Shown here piece after piece: positions 1 to 10,088 of a stretch of 15,921 nucleotides of DNA. The stretch comes from an uncultured Ruminococcus sp. (GTDB taxonomy: Bacteria; Bacillota; Clostridia; Oscillospirales; Ruminococcaceae). The translations under genes and the position numbers were made by a program. A model generated the notes under the pieces. It saw only the letters and a program-made list of their open reading frames with translations. It searched no databases and was not told where the DNA came from. How positions within the stretch are numbered: position 1 is the first letter of the stretch; every line of letters begins with the position of its first letter. The stretch covers positions 1 through 15,921 of the forward strand of contig CAMWKY010000017.1 in the NCBI GenBank assembly GCA_947174965.1, in the 5' to 3' direction.

Positions 1-4
1 ATAC

Positions 5-13
5 TGATATAAC
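5..13 (+). promoter_or_regulatory. possible extended -10 promoter element of the MATE gene
   Basis: TGATATAAC reads as an extended -10 (TGn followed by TATAAC, five of six matches to TATAAT). A start point about 7 nt downstream would give a leader of about 30 nt before the MATE start. The -35 region lies outside the window, so the call rests on one element only. Confidence 0.3.
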
Positions 14-50
14 ATATACAAAATAGGAATAAAGGAGAAAAAATGATAAA

Positions 51-1382
51 ATGAATATACAGCTTTCAGACCACTTTACATATCATAAACTACTGCGTTT
101 CACTCTGCCGTCTATCATGATGATGATATTTACTTCAATTTACGGTGTGGTTGACGGTTTTTTTGTATCAAATTTTGTCGGCAAAACACCTTTCGCAGCT
201 GTAAATTTTATAATGCCTTTTCTGATGATACTTGGTTCTCTCGGCTCTATGTTCGGAACTGGCGGAAGTGCGTTGATTTCAATGAAAATGGGAATGGGAA
301 AGAAACAGGAAGCTAATGAGATTTTTTCATTGCTGATATACACATCTTTGATATTTGGAATATTTCTTTCCATTTTTGGAATAATATTTGTCCGTCCTGT
401 TGCATCTTTGCTTGGAGCAGAAGGAAAAATGCTTGATAATTGTGTGCTTTATGCAAGGATAATATTGATTGCACTTCCGTTTTTTATTCTGCAATACGGA
501 TTTCAGAGTTTCTTTGTTACAGCAGAAAAACCAAAGCTTGGACTTGCTGTAACAATAGCTTCGGGTATAACAAATATGATTCTTGATGCTCTGCTGATTG
601 CCGTGTTCAGATTCGGATTAGTCGGAGCTGCTGCGGCTACAGCAATAAGTCAGCTGGTAGGCGGTCTTATTCCACTGATTTATTTTGCACGAAAAAATAG
701 TTCACTGCTTCGTCTCGGCAAAACAGGATTTAACATAAAAGCACTGCTCCGAACTTTCACAAATGGTTCATCTGAACTTATGTCAAATCTTTCTTTGTCA
801 TTAATAAGTATATTTTACAATTCACAGCTTATGAAATATGCAGGGGAAAACGGTGTTTCGGCATACGGGGTGCTTATGTATGTCAATATGATATTTCTTG
901 CCACATTTATCGGATATTCTGTAGGAACTGCTCCTGTCATAAGCTATCATTATGGCGCAGGTAATACCGACGAACTCAAAGGACTGCTTAAAAAGAGTAT
1001 TCATATTATCAGTTGTTTTGCTGTCTGTATGCTTATCGCCGGCGAACTGCTTGCATATCCTTTAGCAAAACTGTTTGTTGGATATGACAATGAACTTGTA
1101 GAACTTACTCTTGGAGCATTCAGAGTATTTTCATTTTCATTTCTGTTTGCAGGTTTTGCGATTTTTGGTTCATCATTTTTCACAGCACTCAATGACGGTC
1201 TTACCTCTGCCCTGATTTCATTTTTCAGAACATTTGTTTTTCAGGCTCTTGCACTTATTTTTCTGCCAATGATATTTGGTATAAATGGAATCTGGTTTTC
1301 AATTGTGGTTGCAGAAATAATTGCTGTTGTATTGACCGCTGTATTTATAGTCAGAAAACGTAATGTATACCAATATTATTAA
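51..1382 (+). CDS. MATE-family multidrug/Na+ (or H+) antiporter, MepA-like
   Basis: Predicted 443-residue inner-membrane exporter of the MATE family, which expels cationic drugs or metabolites in exchange for Na+ or H+. The protein is almost entirely hydrophobic, with about twelve likely membrane segments and a polar middle linker near residues 215-235, matching the two-bundle MATE layout and the usual 440-460 length. Family-like features are the N-terminal LPSIMMMIFTSIYGVVDGFF stretch, a GTGGSALISMKMG segment near residue 70 and GAAAATAISQLVGGLIPL near residue 195, all resembling MepA-type proteins. The start at 51 lies 13 nt from an AAAGGAG site (31-37). That site is better spaced for an ATG at 43, which opens a three-codon reading frame ending inside the MATE start codon. 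The substrate cannot be read from sequence. The gene is monocistronic here and ends before the ATPase promoter. Confidence 0.9.
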   Translation: MNIQLSDHFTYHKLLRFTLPSIMMMIFTSIYGVVDGFFVSNFVGKTPFAAVNFIMPFLMILGSLGSMFGTGGSALISMKMGMGKKQEANEIFSLLIYTSLIFGIFLSIFGIIFVRPVASLLGAEGKMLDNCVLYARIILIALPFFILQYGFQSFFVTAEKPKLGLAVTIASGITNMILDALLIAVFRFGLVGAAAATAISQLVGGLIPLIYFARKNSSLLRLGKTGFNIKALLRTFTNGSSELMSNLSLSLISIFYNSQLMKYAGENGVSAYGVLMYVNMIFLATFIGYSVGTAPVISYHYGAGNTDELKGLLKKSIHIISCFAVCMLIAGELLAYPLAKLFVGYDNELVELTLGAFRVFSFSFLFAGFAIFGSSFFTALNDGLTSALISFFRTFVFQALALIFLPMIFGINGIWFSIVVAEIIAVVLTAVFIVRKRNVYQYY

Positions 1383-1383
1383 T

Positions 1384-1428
1384 AAAAATAATTTTCGATA
1401 AAAAAACCAGACAAATTATTTTTTTATC
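1384..1428 (+). terminator. AT-rich nested inverted repeats, weak terminator and/or UP-element region
   Basis: Two perfect inverted repeats overlap just after the MATE stop codon. An 11-bp pair has arms 1384-1394 and 1413-1423. A 10-bp pair has arms 1397-1406 and 1419-1428 and includes a run of seven T. They cannot form together. The stems are almost pure A/T, so this is at best a weak rho-independent terminator for the MATE gene. The same A/T tracts lie directly upstream of a consensus -35 box, where they could act as an UP element. Confidence 0.4.
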
Positions 1429-1430
1429 TA

Positions 1431-1459
1431 TTGACATATTTGTGAAGATGTGTTATAAT
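1431..1459 (+). promoter_or_regulatory. consensus sigma-A promoter of the V-ATPase operon
   Basis: A perfect -35 box TTGACA (1431-1436) is separated by exactly 17 nt from a perfect -10 box TATAAT (1454-1459). TG one base before the -10 (1451-1452) makes it an extended -10. An A/T-rich stretch lies immediately upstream. The expected start point is near 1466. This is the strongest promoter in the window and the only obvious one for the nine ATPase genes, so constitutively strong initiation is inferred. Confidence 0.9.
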
Positions 1460-1466
1460 ATTATTT

Positions 1467-1553
1467 AACGGAATAGAATTTCAAAGGGGAGCTGTCTGTA
1501 GGAAGGTAGCTCCCTTTGCGTATATTCGTTCCGAATTGATGATAAAAGGGGGG
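1467..1553 (+). promoter_or_regulatory. structured 5' leader with hairpin and alternative pairing to the ribosome binding site
   Basis: The leader contains a 10-bp hairpin with one bulged G: AAAGGGGAGCT (1483-1493) pairs with AGCTCCCTTT (1508-1517) across a 14-nt loop. An outer 5-bp stem, CGGAA (1469-1473) with TTCCG (1529-1533), can close around it. The pyrimidine strand CTCCCTTT (1510-1517) is also complementary over 8 bp, with one G-U pair, to 1545-1552 of the AAAAGGGGGG ribosome binding site. The two pairings exclude each other. No uridine tract follows the hairpin closely enough to make it a normal terminator. A ligand or protein is not identifiable from sequence; I did not recognise a known riboswitch class. 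Confidence 0.5.
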
Positions 1554-1559
1554 ATTGGC

Positions 1560-1871
1560 ATGGCATCTGAAGCAGTTAAAAAGATACTTTCGGCTGAATC
1601 TGAAGCAGACAGGCTTAATGCTGAAGCACGAAAAAAAGCGGAGGAGATTATAAATTCAGCTGAACAGCAGGCAGTTGTTGACATACAGAAAAAACTTGCG
1701 GAAGCTAAAGCAGAAGCTGAAAAAATCAGAAAGTCAAATAATTCGAGGATTGCAGAGTATACCGAAAATGCAGAAAAAGAGTATGCAGGGATTCTTGAAA
1801 ATATACGCATGGATTCCGAAAAAAATGCAGATAAGGCTGTAGATGCAGTTATAAGCAGTTTTTTCAGCTGA
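1560..1871 (+). CDS. ntpF: V-type ATPase subunit G/H (peripheral stalk, NtpF-like)
   Basis: A 103-residue, highly charged, alanine- and glutamate-rich protein with heptad-like spacing along nearly its whole length. It contains no hydrophobic segment, as expected of the small coiled-coil stalk subunit (subunit G/H, AhaH/NtpF) that pairs with subunit E to hold the catalytic head against the membrane part. Similarity of low-complexity coiled coils is weak evidence by itself, but its position as first gene before subunit I is exactly that of ntpF in Enterococcus hirae. The ATG at 1560 is chosen because it lies 6 nt after the GGGGGG site (1548-1553). The in-frame TTG at 1536 and ATG at 1539 precede that site and sit in the leader structure. 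Confidence 0.85.
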   Translation: MASEAVKKILSAESEADRLNAEARKKAEEIINSAEQQAVVDIQKKLAEAKAEAEKIRKSNNSRIAEYTENAEKEYAGILENIRMDSEKNADKAVDAVISSFFS

Positions 1872-1908
1872 TGTAAAAGAGCTTTGAAAAAGGAGTGTGA
1901 TAAAATTT

Positions 1909-4352
<2,444 letters not shown>

Positions 4353-4365
4353 CGGAGGTGTGAAA

Positions 4366-4953
4366 ATGGCAGGACTTGAAAATATCCTGAACATAATATC
4401 CTCACAGCAGAAACAGACTGAAAATGCTGTAATTTCGTCTGCTGAAAAAAAAGCAGAGACTATTATAGCTGACGGAAATGAAAAAGCTGTAAAGGAATAT
4501 GATGAATATCTAAAAAAAGCTGAAATCCAGCTTGCACTTAATTATAACAATGCTTTATCATCAGTTGATGCACAGATGAAAAGAAAAGCTCTTGCATATA
4601 AAGTAAAGTGTATTGACGAAATCATTGAAAAAACTGTCAATAAGCTTAATAATCTTCCTGATGATGAATATTTTGATATACTCGAAAAACTTGTTTTACG
4701 CAGAGCAGATTCTGAAAATGGTGTGCTGTATCTGAATAAAAAGGACTATTCAAGAATTACCGAAAAATTCAGAAAAATCGTGCAGAAACTTGATATAACA
4801 ATTTCTGACGAATATGCAGACATTGAAAACGGCTTTATTTTAAGCTATGGACTTATTTCTGAAAACTGCTGTTTCCGTGCAATAATTGAGGCAGAACGTG
4901 AAAGTATAAGAGATACAGTTGCAAGAGAATTATTCGGGCAGGTGAAAAAATGA
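4366..4953 (+). CDS. ntpE: V-type ATPase subunit E (peripheral stalk)
   Basis: A 195-residue peripheral-stalk subunit. The N-terminal half (about 1-90) is a long charged helix suited to coiled-coil pairing with subunit G/H. The C-terminal half is a compact mixed domain including ENGFILSYG (about 153-161) and IEAERESIRDTVARELF near the end, typical of the E-subunit head that binds the A/B hexamer. The ATG at 4366 is chosen because it follows GGAGG (4354-4358) by 7 nt and lies 13 nt after the ntpK stop. In-frame starts further upstream lie inside ntpK. The last 4 nt overlap the start of ntpC. Divergence is high, as is normal for this family, and the call is secured by gene order. Confidence 0.93.
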   Translation: MAGLENILNIISSQQKQTENAVISSAEKKAETIIADGNEKAVKEYDEYLKKAEIQLALNYNNALSSVDAQMKRKALAYKVKCIDEIIEKTVNKLNNLPDDEYFDILEKLVLRRADSENGVLYLNKKDYSRITEKFRKIVQKLDITISDEYADIENGFILSYGLISENCCFRAIIEAERESIRDTVARELFGQVKK

Positions 4954-5888
4954 GTACGATTAAATATGCAAATGCAGTTGCGGCTGTAAAGGCTATGGAA
5001 AATACTCTCCTCACAAGAAATGATATGGAGCAATTTATCAATGCAACAAGCAAGGCTGAAATAAATTCGCTAATATCAGCAAAAAAGGGCGGCGAATCAA
5101 TATCATCTGAAAATGTATGGGAAATGATTCATGAATACGCTCCCGACAGCAAGGAACTTGAAATTCTGCTTTATAAAAATGATTTTCATAATCTCAAAGC
5201 AGTTTTAAAGTCCATAATTTCGGGCAGAAGTCCAGAGCAGTACTATATCCGCCCGACTAATCTTGACCTGATTCACCTTTTTGAGAATATTTCAGCAAAG
5301 GATTATGACAGTCTTCCCGAATTTATCAGAGATACGGCGGGGCAGGCATATAGACTTATTGTTGATACGTCCGACGGACAGCTTACCGACTCTTTTATAG
5401 ACTCTGCAACGCTGAAAGCAATGCAGAAAAGTGCATCAGAGTTCGGCAGTGAGTTCATGAAAAAGTATGCCAATCTCATAACTGTATGTTGCGACATAAA
5501 AACGGCTTACAGACTTAGCAAAATGAAAAAGCAGAAAAATTTTCTTGAGACAGCAATCTGCGGAAGTTCCGAACTTGACAAGGATTCACTGATAAGAGAA
5601 ACCCTGAACGGTACGGAAAGCCTTATGAATTTTCTTGAAAGCTCGTCATATGGTGAAGCAGTGCGACTTCTCAATGAATCACCTGCGCAGTTTGAGAAAT
5701 GGTGTGATGATGTCATAATGGAACTTGCTGAAACGGCAAGAATGAAGTCATTTGGTACTGAACCTCTGATAGCTTACTATATTGCATCTGAAGCAGAGGA
5801 AAAAAATATGCGTATTATCATGGTGTGCCGTGAATTTGGTGCAGACAAGGAAACAATTACAGAAAGAATGAGGAAACTTTATGTCTGA
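4950..5888 (+). CDS. ntpC: V-type ATPase subunit C/d (central stalk to rotor ring connector)
   Basis: A 312-residue subunit of the C/AC39 (d) family, which caps the K ring and couples it to the central D/F shaft. The opening KYANAVAAVKAMENTLLT resembles the family pattern in which a short N-terminal stretch begins helical repeats. The rest is predominantly helical and soluble, with a family-like NDFHNLKAVLKS segment near residues 77-88. The C-terminal region (about 270-312), with EAEEKNMRIIMVCR, is a recognised signature of this family. Start ATG 4950 overlaps the ntpE stop (ATGA), and the preceding site is weak (GGGCAGGTG), so translation is probably coupled to ntpE. The end overlaps the next start by 8 nt. 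Confidence 0.94.
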   Translation: MSTIKYANAVAAVKAMENTLLTRNDMEQFINATSKAEINSLISAKKGGESISSENVWEMIHEYAPDSKELEILLYKNDFHNLKAVLKSIISGRSPEQYYIRPTNLDLIHLFENISAKDYDSLPEFIRDTAGQAYRLIVDTSDGQLTDSFIDSATLKAMQKSASEFGSEFMKKYANLITVCCDIKTAYRLSKMKKQKNFLETAICGSSELDKDSLIRETLNGTESLMNFLESSSYGEAVRLLNESPAQFEKWCDDVIMELAETARMKSFGTEPLIAYYIASEAEEKNMRIIMVCREFGADKETITERMRKLYV

Positions 5889-6201
5889 ATTATTGAAAAC
5901 CGCTGTAATCGGTGATTCTGCGAGTGTTTCGGGATTTTCTGCTCTTGGACTTTCAGTATTCCGTGAAACAGAAGCGGACAAGGTTGCAAAGCTGATAAAC
6001 AGACTTGCATCAAGTGGTTTCGGGGTGATTTATATAACCGAACCCGTTGCAGTACTTGTCAGCGATACGATAAAAAAGTACAGAAGTCAGAAACTTCCGT
6101 CAATCGTGCTTATACCAGCAATTGAGGGCAATACGGGTGAGGGCATGAAGGGAGTTCATGAAACTGTTGAAAAAGCAGTCGGCTCTGATATATTGAGTTA
6201 A
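5881..6201 (+). CDS. ntpG: V-type ATPase subunit F (central stalk; NtpG)
   Basis: A 106-residue small soluble Rossmann-like subunit that binds subunit D in the rotating shaft. Matching features are the opening KTAVIGDSASVSGFSALGLSV, where an aspartate and glycines follow the first strand, FGVIYITEPVAVLV in the middle, and the basic-then-hydrophobic LPSIVLIPAIEG near residue 77. Length is typical (about 100-105). In E. hirae nomenclature this is ntpG, while archaeal and general nomenclature calls it subunit F, so the symbol should not be confused with the G/H stalk subunit. The start lies 8 nt inside ntpC and AGGAAA just upstream is a weak site, again suggesting translational coupling. Confidence 0.93.
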   Translation: MSELLKTAVIGDSASVSGFSALGLSVFRETEADKVAKLINRLASSGFGVIYITEPVAVLVSDTIKKYRSQKLPSIVLIPAIEGNTGEGMKGVHETVEKAVGSDILS

Positions 6202-6233
6202 TTAAATACTCTTAAATGAAAGGAGATACTAAT

Positions 6234-8000
6234 TTGAGCAGTATTGGAAAAATAGTAAAAATTTCAGGACCTCTTGTTGTTGCAGAGGGAATGAGAGATT
6301 CAAATATGTTTGATGTTGTCCGTGTAAGCAAGAAGCGACTTATCGGAGAGATTATCGAAATGCACGGCGACAGGGCATCTATACAGGTATATGAGGAAAC
6401 AGCAGGTCTTGGAACAGGTGAGGAAGTTGAATCAACAGGCGAGCCAATGAGTGCTGAACTTGGTCCGGGACTTATCGGAAGTATATATGACGGCATACAA
6501 CGTCCGCTTGATGCTATCCGTAAGGTATGCGGAAACAATCTTGCAAGAGGTGTTGAAGTAACATCTCTTAACCGTGACAGAAAATGGGCATTTACTCCAA
6601 CAGTAAAAATCGGTGATGAAGTTGAGGGCGGTGACATTATAGGAACTGTCCCCGAAACTGATATTGTTCTGCATAAAATCATGATACCAAACGGAATAAA
6701 AGGCAAAGTGAAGTCAATAAAAGAGGGTGAATTTTCAGTTGACGAGACTGTCTGCGTTCTTGAAACTGAAAAAGGCGACAAGGAAATAAATCTGATGCAG
6801 AAATGGGCGGTACGTCGTGGCAGACCGTATAAAAAGAAACTTTCTCCAGATATGCCGCTTGTAACAGGTCAGAGAGTTGTTGACTGTCTTTTTCCGATTG
6901 CAAAGGGTGGTGTTGCCGCAATTCCAGGACCTTTCGGAAGCGGAAAGACTGTCACTCAGCATCAGCTTGCAAAATGGGCGGAAGCAGATATTATCGTATA
7001 TATCGGCTGTGGCGAACGTGGAAACGAAATGACGGACGTTCTTAACGAATTTCCCGAACTTATTGACCCGAAAACAGGAAAATCACTCATGGAACGTACA
7101 GTTCTCATTGCAAATACATCTGATATGCCAGTTGCCGCACGTGAAGCATCAGTATATACAGGTATCACAATTGCTGAATATTATCGAGATATGGGATATT
7201 CCGTTGCACTTATGGCAGACTCAACTTCACGCTGGGCAGAGGCTTTGCGTGAGATGTCGGGTCGTCTTGAGGAAATGCCTGGTGATGAGGGCTATCCCGC
7301 ATATCTTGGAAGTCGTCTGGCTCAATTCTATGAACGTGCAGGACGTGTAATTTCAACAGGAACAGAGGGCAGAGAGGGTGCTTTGTCGGTTATAGGTGCG
7401 GTTTCGCCTCCCGGTGGTGATATATCTGAACCAGTTTCACAAGCAACTCTGCGTATTGTTAAAGTTTTCTGGGGACTTGATGCAAACCTCGCTTATCAGC
7501 GTCACTTTCCTGCTATAAACTGGCTTACAAGCTATTCACTTTATGTTGATTCGCTTGCCGACTGGTATAACAACAATGTCTCTGTGGACTGGATTAAACT
7601 CCGTGCAAGATTTATGTCTATTCTCAATGATGAAGCAGAACTCAAAGAAATTGTCAAGCTTATCGGTATGGACGCACTTTCAGCAAGCGACCATCTTAAA
7701 ATGGAGACTGCACGCTCAATCCGTGAAGATTTTCTGCATCAGCTTGCTTTTCATGAAATTGATACCTATACAAGTCTTAAAAAACAGCTTTACATGATGA
7801 AACTTATTCTGAATTTTCATGATGAAGCAGAATCAGCAGTTGCAAAGGGTGCGGACGTTGAGCAGATTGCAGAACTTGCTGTCCGTGAAAAAATCGGACG
7901 TTTCAAATATATCAAAGAGGAAGATACAGATGCAGAGTTTAATCATCTTTCAACTGAAATTTCTGCTGAAATTGATAAATGCAAGGAGGTTGTCGAGTAA
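6234..8000 (+). CDS. ntpA: V-type ATPase catalytic subunit A
   Basis: A 588-residue catalytic subunit that hydrolyses ATP in the A3B3 head. The Walker A loop GPFGSGKT occupies residues 232-239 with Lys238 and Thr239. GERGNEM follows with the catalytic glutamate at 261. These numbers are identical to the E. hirae enzyme. The N-terminal barrel begins [16 protein letters not shown], and the non-homologous insert typical of A subunits lies before the nucleotide domain. [20 protein letters not shown] is the conserved Walker B region. Start: an ATG at 6216 is in frame but overlaps the AAAGGAG site (6219-6225). The TTG at 6234, 8 nt downstream of that site, gives the family N-terminus and is preferred. 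The TAA stop overlaps the ntpB ATG by one base. Confidence 0.98.
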   Translation: MSSIGKIVKISGPLVVAEGMRDSNMFDVVRVSKKRLIGEIIEMHGDRASIQVYEETAGLGTGEEVESTGEPMSAELGPGLIGSIYDGIQRPLDAIRKVCGNNLARGVEVTSLNRDRKWAFTPTVKIGDEVEGGDIIGTVPETDIVLHKIMIPNGIKGKVKSIKEGEFSVDETVCVLETEKGDKEINLMQKWAVRRGRPYKKKLSPDMPLVTGQRVVDCLFPIAKGGVAAIPGPFGSGKTVTQHQLAKWAEADIIVYIGCGERGNEMTDVLNEFPELIDPKTGKSLMERTVLIANTSDMPVAAREASVYTGITIAEYYRDMGYSVALMADSTSRWAEALREMSGRLEEMPGDEGYPAYLGSRLAQFYERAGRVISTGTEGREGALSVIGAVSPPGGDISEPVSQATLRIVKVFWGLDANLAYQRHFPAINWLTSYSLYVDSLADWYNNNVSVDWIKLRARFMSILNDEAELKEIVKLIGMDALSASDHLKMETARSIREDFLHQLAFHEIDTYTSLKKQLYMMKLILNFHDEAESAVAKGADVEQIAELAVREKIGRFKYIKEEDTDAEFNHLSTEISAEIDKCKEVVE

Positions 8001-9376
8001 TGCCGAAAGAATACAGAACTATTGAAGAAGCCGCAGGTCCTTTGCTTCTTGTAAAAGGAGTTGAAAACTGCACATATGGAGAACTTGCTGATATTCGCCT
8101 GAAAAACGGTGAAAAAAGAAGATGCAGAGTACTTGAAATAAACGGAAATAATGCGCTTGTACAGCTTTTTGAAAATTCCGCAGGAATAAATTTACAGGAC
8201 AGTGCAGTAGTATTTACAGGTCACCAGATGGAACTTGGCGTATCAGAGGATATGCTCGGCAGAGTTTTTGACGGTATGGGCAACCCTATTGACGACGGCT
8301 GTGAGATTATACCCGAAATGCGTATGGACGTAAACGGACTGCCTATGAATCCTGTTGCAAGAAAATATCCGCAGGAATTTATACAAACTGGTGTTTCAGC
8401 AATCGACGGACTTAATACGCTTGTAAGAGGTCAGAAACTCCCGATTTTTTCAGCAAGCGGACTTCCTCATGCACAGCTTGCCGCTCAAATTGCAAGACAA
8501 GCACGTGTTCTTGGTGATAACGAACAGTTCGCCGTTGTATTTGCCGCTATGGGCATCACATTTGAGGAATCAGAATACTTTATAAAAAGTTTCAGGGAAA
8601 CAGGCGCACTTGACAGAACGGTACTATTTATAAATCTTGCAAATGATTCAGCTATAGAACGTCTTGCAACTCCGAAAATGGCACTTACAGCCGCTGAATA
8701 TCTTGCATTTGAAAAGGGTATGCACGTACTTGTTATATTGACCGACATCACAAACTATGCTGATGCTCTGCGTGAAGTTTCAGCCGCAAGAAAAGAAGTT
8801 CCCGGAAGACGTGGCTATCCCGGATATATGTATACCGACCTTGCATCACTCTATGAACGTGCAGGCAGACAGGACAACAAGGACGGCAGTATAACAATGA
8901 TACCGATTTTAACCATGCCCGAAGATGACAAGACACACCCTATTCCCGACCTTACTGGATATATTACAGAGGGACAAATTATTCTCTCACGTGAACTTTA
9001 CAGAAAAGGCATCAATCCGCCTGTTGACGTTTTACCGTCACTTTCACGTCTCAAAGATAAAGGTATTGGCAAGGGAAAGACACGTGCAGACCATTCCGAC
9101 ACAATGAATCAGCTTTTCTCCGCTTATGCACGTGGCAAAGATGCAAAGGAGCTTATGGTTGTACTTGGTGAAGCCGCACTTACTCCGACAGACTTACTTT
9201 ATGCAAAATTTGCTGATGAATTTGAAAAGCGTTACGTTTCACAAGGTTTTGAGAATAACAGAAGTATTGAGGAAACTTTGTCAATCGGCTGGGAACTTCT
9301 TAAACTGCTCCCACGCAGTGAATTAAGACGTATCAGAGAGGAATACCTTGCACAATATTATGATGAGCAGAATTGA
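8000..9376 (+). CDS. ntpB: V-type ATPase non-catalytic subunit B
   Basis: A 458-residue regulatory/nucleotide-interface subunit of the head. It is homologous to subunit A but lacks a Walker A loop; that place reads SASGLPH at residues 151-157, characteristic of B subunits. The arginine finger that completes the catalytic site is in SLSRL, with Arg350, the same number as in E. hirae. [19 protein letters not shown] and [20 protein letters not shown] are diagnostic stretches. The start ATG at 8000 follows AAGGAGG (7983-7989) by 10 nt. An upstream in-frame ATG at 7979 precedes that site and is rejected. Overlap with ntpA is TAATG. Confidence 0.98.
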   Translation: MPKEYRTIEEAAGPLLLVKGVENCTYGELADIRLKNGEKRRCRVLEINGNNALVQLFENSAGINLQDSAVVFTGHQMELGVSEDMLGRVFDGMGNPIDDGCEIIPEMRMDVNGLPMNPVARKYPQEFIQTGVSAIDGLNTLVRGQKLPIFSASGLPHAQLAAQIARQARVLGDNEQFAVVFAAMGITFEESEYFIKSFRETGALDRTVLFINLANDSAIERLATPKMALTAAEYLAFEKGMHVLVILTDITNYADALREVSAARKEVPGRRGYPGYMYTDLASLYERAGRQDNKDGSITMIPILTMPEDDKTHPIPDLTGYITEGQIILSRELYRKGINPPVDVLPSLSRLKDKGIGKGKTRADHSDTMNQLFSAYARGKDAKELMVVLGEAALTPTDLLYAKFADEFEKRYVSQGFENNRSIEETLSIGWELLKLLPRSELRRIREEYLAQYYDEQN

Positions 9377-9387
9377 GGTGAGTTTTT

Positions 9388-10038
9388 TTGGCAAGACTTA
9401 ATGTAAATCCGACAAGAATGGAGTTAAGCAGTCTCAAAAAAAAGCTTGCTTCCGCACAAAGAGGTCACAAACTTCTCAAAGACAAAAGGGACGAACTTAT
9501 GCGACAGTTTATGAATCTTATCAGGGAAAACAAGCAGTTACGAATTGAAGTTGAGGAAGGAATTGCAGAAGCAAATAAATATATGGCAGTTGCAGGCTCG
9601 GTAATGCAGAGGGAAGTACTCGAAACAGCATTAATGATTCCAAAACAGGAAGTTGAACTGGAAGTATCAGAAAAAAACGTCATGAGCGTGTATATTCCCG
9701 TGTTCAATCCGAAATACAGAACAGGTGATGCGGACGATATTTATTCATATGGTACAGCATTTACTTCTGTTGACCTTGATGGTGCTGTAAGTGCATTGAG
9801 TGATATTTTCCCGAAAATGATAAGACTTGCTGAAATAGAAAAGGCTTGTCAGCTTCTGGCAGATGAGATAGAAAAAACACGTCGCCGTGTAAATGCACTT
9901 GAACACATAATGATACCCGACTATCATGAAACAATAAAATATATCACTATGAAATTATCTGAAAATGAGAGAAGTACAACAACATCTCTCATGAAAGTAA
10001 AAGATATGGTGCTTAAACAAAGTCACAATTTCAGCTGA
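9388..10038 (+). CDS. ntpD: V-type ATPase subunit D (central rotor shaft)
   Basis: A 216-residue subunit forming the long antiparallel coiled-coil axle that turns inside the A3B3 head. The N-terminal segment RLNVNPTRMELSSLKKKL is a family signature, followed by RGHKLLKDKRDELMRQF. The C-terminal helix includes TRRRVNALEHIMIPDYH near residues 168-184, also a strong D-subunit mark. Start codon is TTG at 9388, preceded by a GAGGTGAG site (9375-9382) and a T-run. No in-frame ATG lies close enough to the family N-terminus. This is the second TTG start in the operon after ntpA. The stop is followed by a hairpin terminator, so no ntpH- or ntpJ-like gene follows. Confidence 0.97.
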   Translation: MARLNVNPTRMELSSLKKKLASAQRGHKLLKDKRDELMRQFMNLIRENKQLRIEVEEGIAEANKYMAVAGSVMQREVLETALMIPKQEVELEVSEKNVMSVYIPVFNPKYRTGDADDIYSYGTAFTSVDLDGAVSALSDIFPKMIRLAEIEKACQLLADEIEKTRRRVNALEHIMIPDYHETIKYITMKLSENERSTTTSLMKVKDMVLKQSHNFS

Positions 10039-10052
10039 TATTGCAGAAAAAG

Positions 10053-10081
10053 TCCACCGTCTTCATGAAAAAGACGGTGGA
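10053..10081. terminator. bidirectional rho-independent terminator between converging operons
   Basis: A perfect 11-bp stem, TCCACCGTCTT (10053-10063) with AAGACGGTGGA (10071-10081), closes a 7-nt loop. On the + strand it is followed by TTTATTTTTATTT. On the - strand the stem is followed by CTTTTTC. It lies 14 nt after the ntpD stop and 7 nt beyond the stop of the - strand acyl ligase gene, so it can end both transcripts. Confidence 0.92.
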
Positions 10082-10088
10082 TTTATTT

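Noticed and set aside
1487-1517. Leader hairpin as a rho-independent terminator (attenuator)
   Set aside because: The hairpin is followed by only three T bases and then GCG, so it lacks the uridine tract needed for intrinsic termination.
1536-1559. TTG or ATG starts upstream of 1560 for the first ATPase gene
   Set aside because: They precede the GGGGGG ribosome binding site and would place coding sequence inside the leader stem. The ATG at 1560 has correct spacing.
6216-6233. ATG start for ntpA at 6216
   Set aside because: The codon abuts and overlaps the only ribosome binding site (6219-6225) and adds residues absent from the family N-terminus.
6212-6781. 189-codon open frame on the - strand
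   Set aside because: It is antisense to the well-supported start of ntpA and has a low-complexity Ser/Pro/Thr shadow composition.
7979-7999. ATG start for ntpB at 7979
   Set aside because: It lies before the AAGGAGG site and inside ntpA. The ATG at 8000 is spaced properly and gives the normal family N-terminus.
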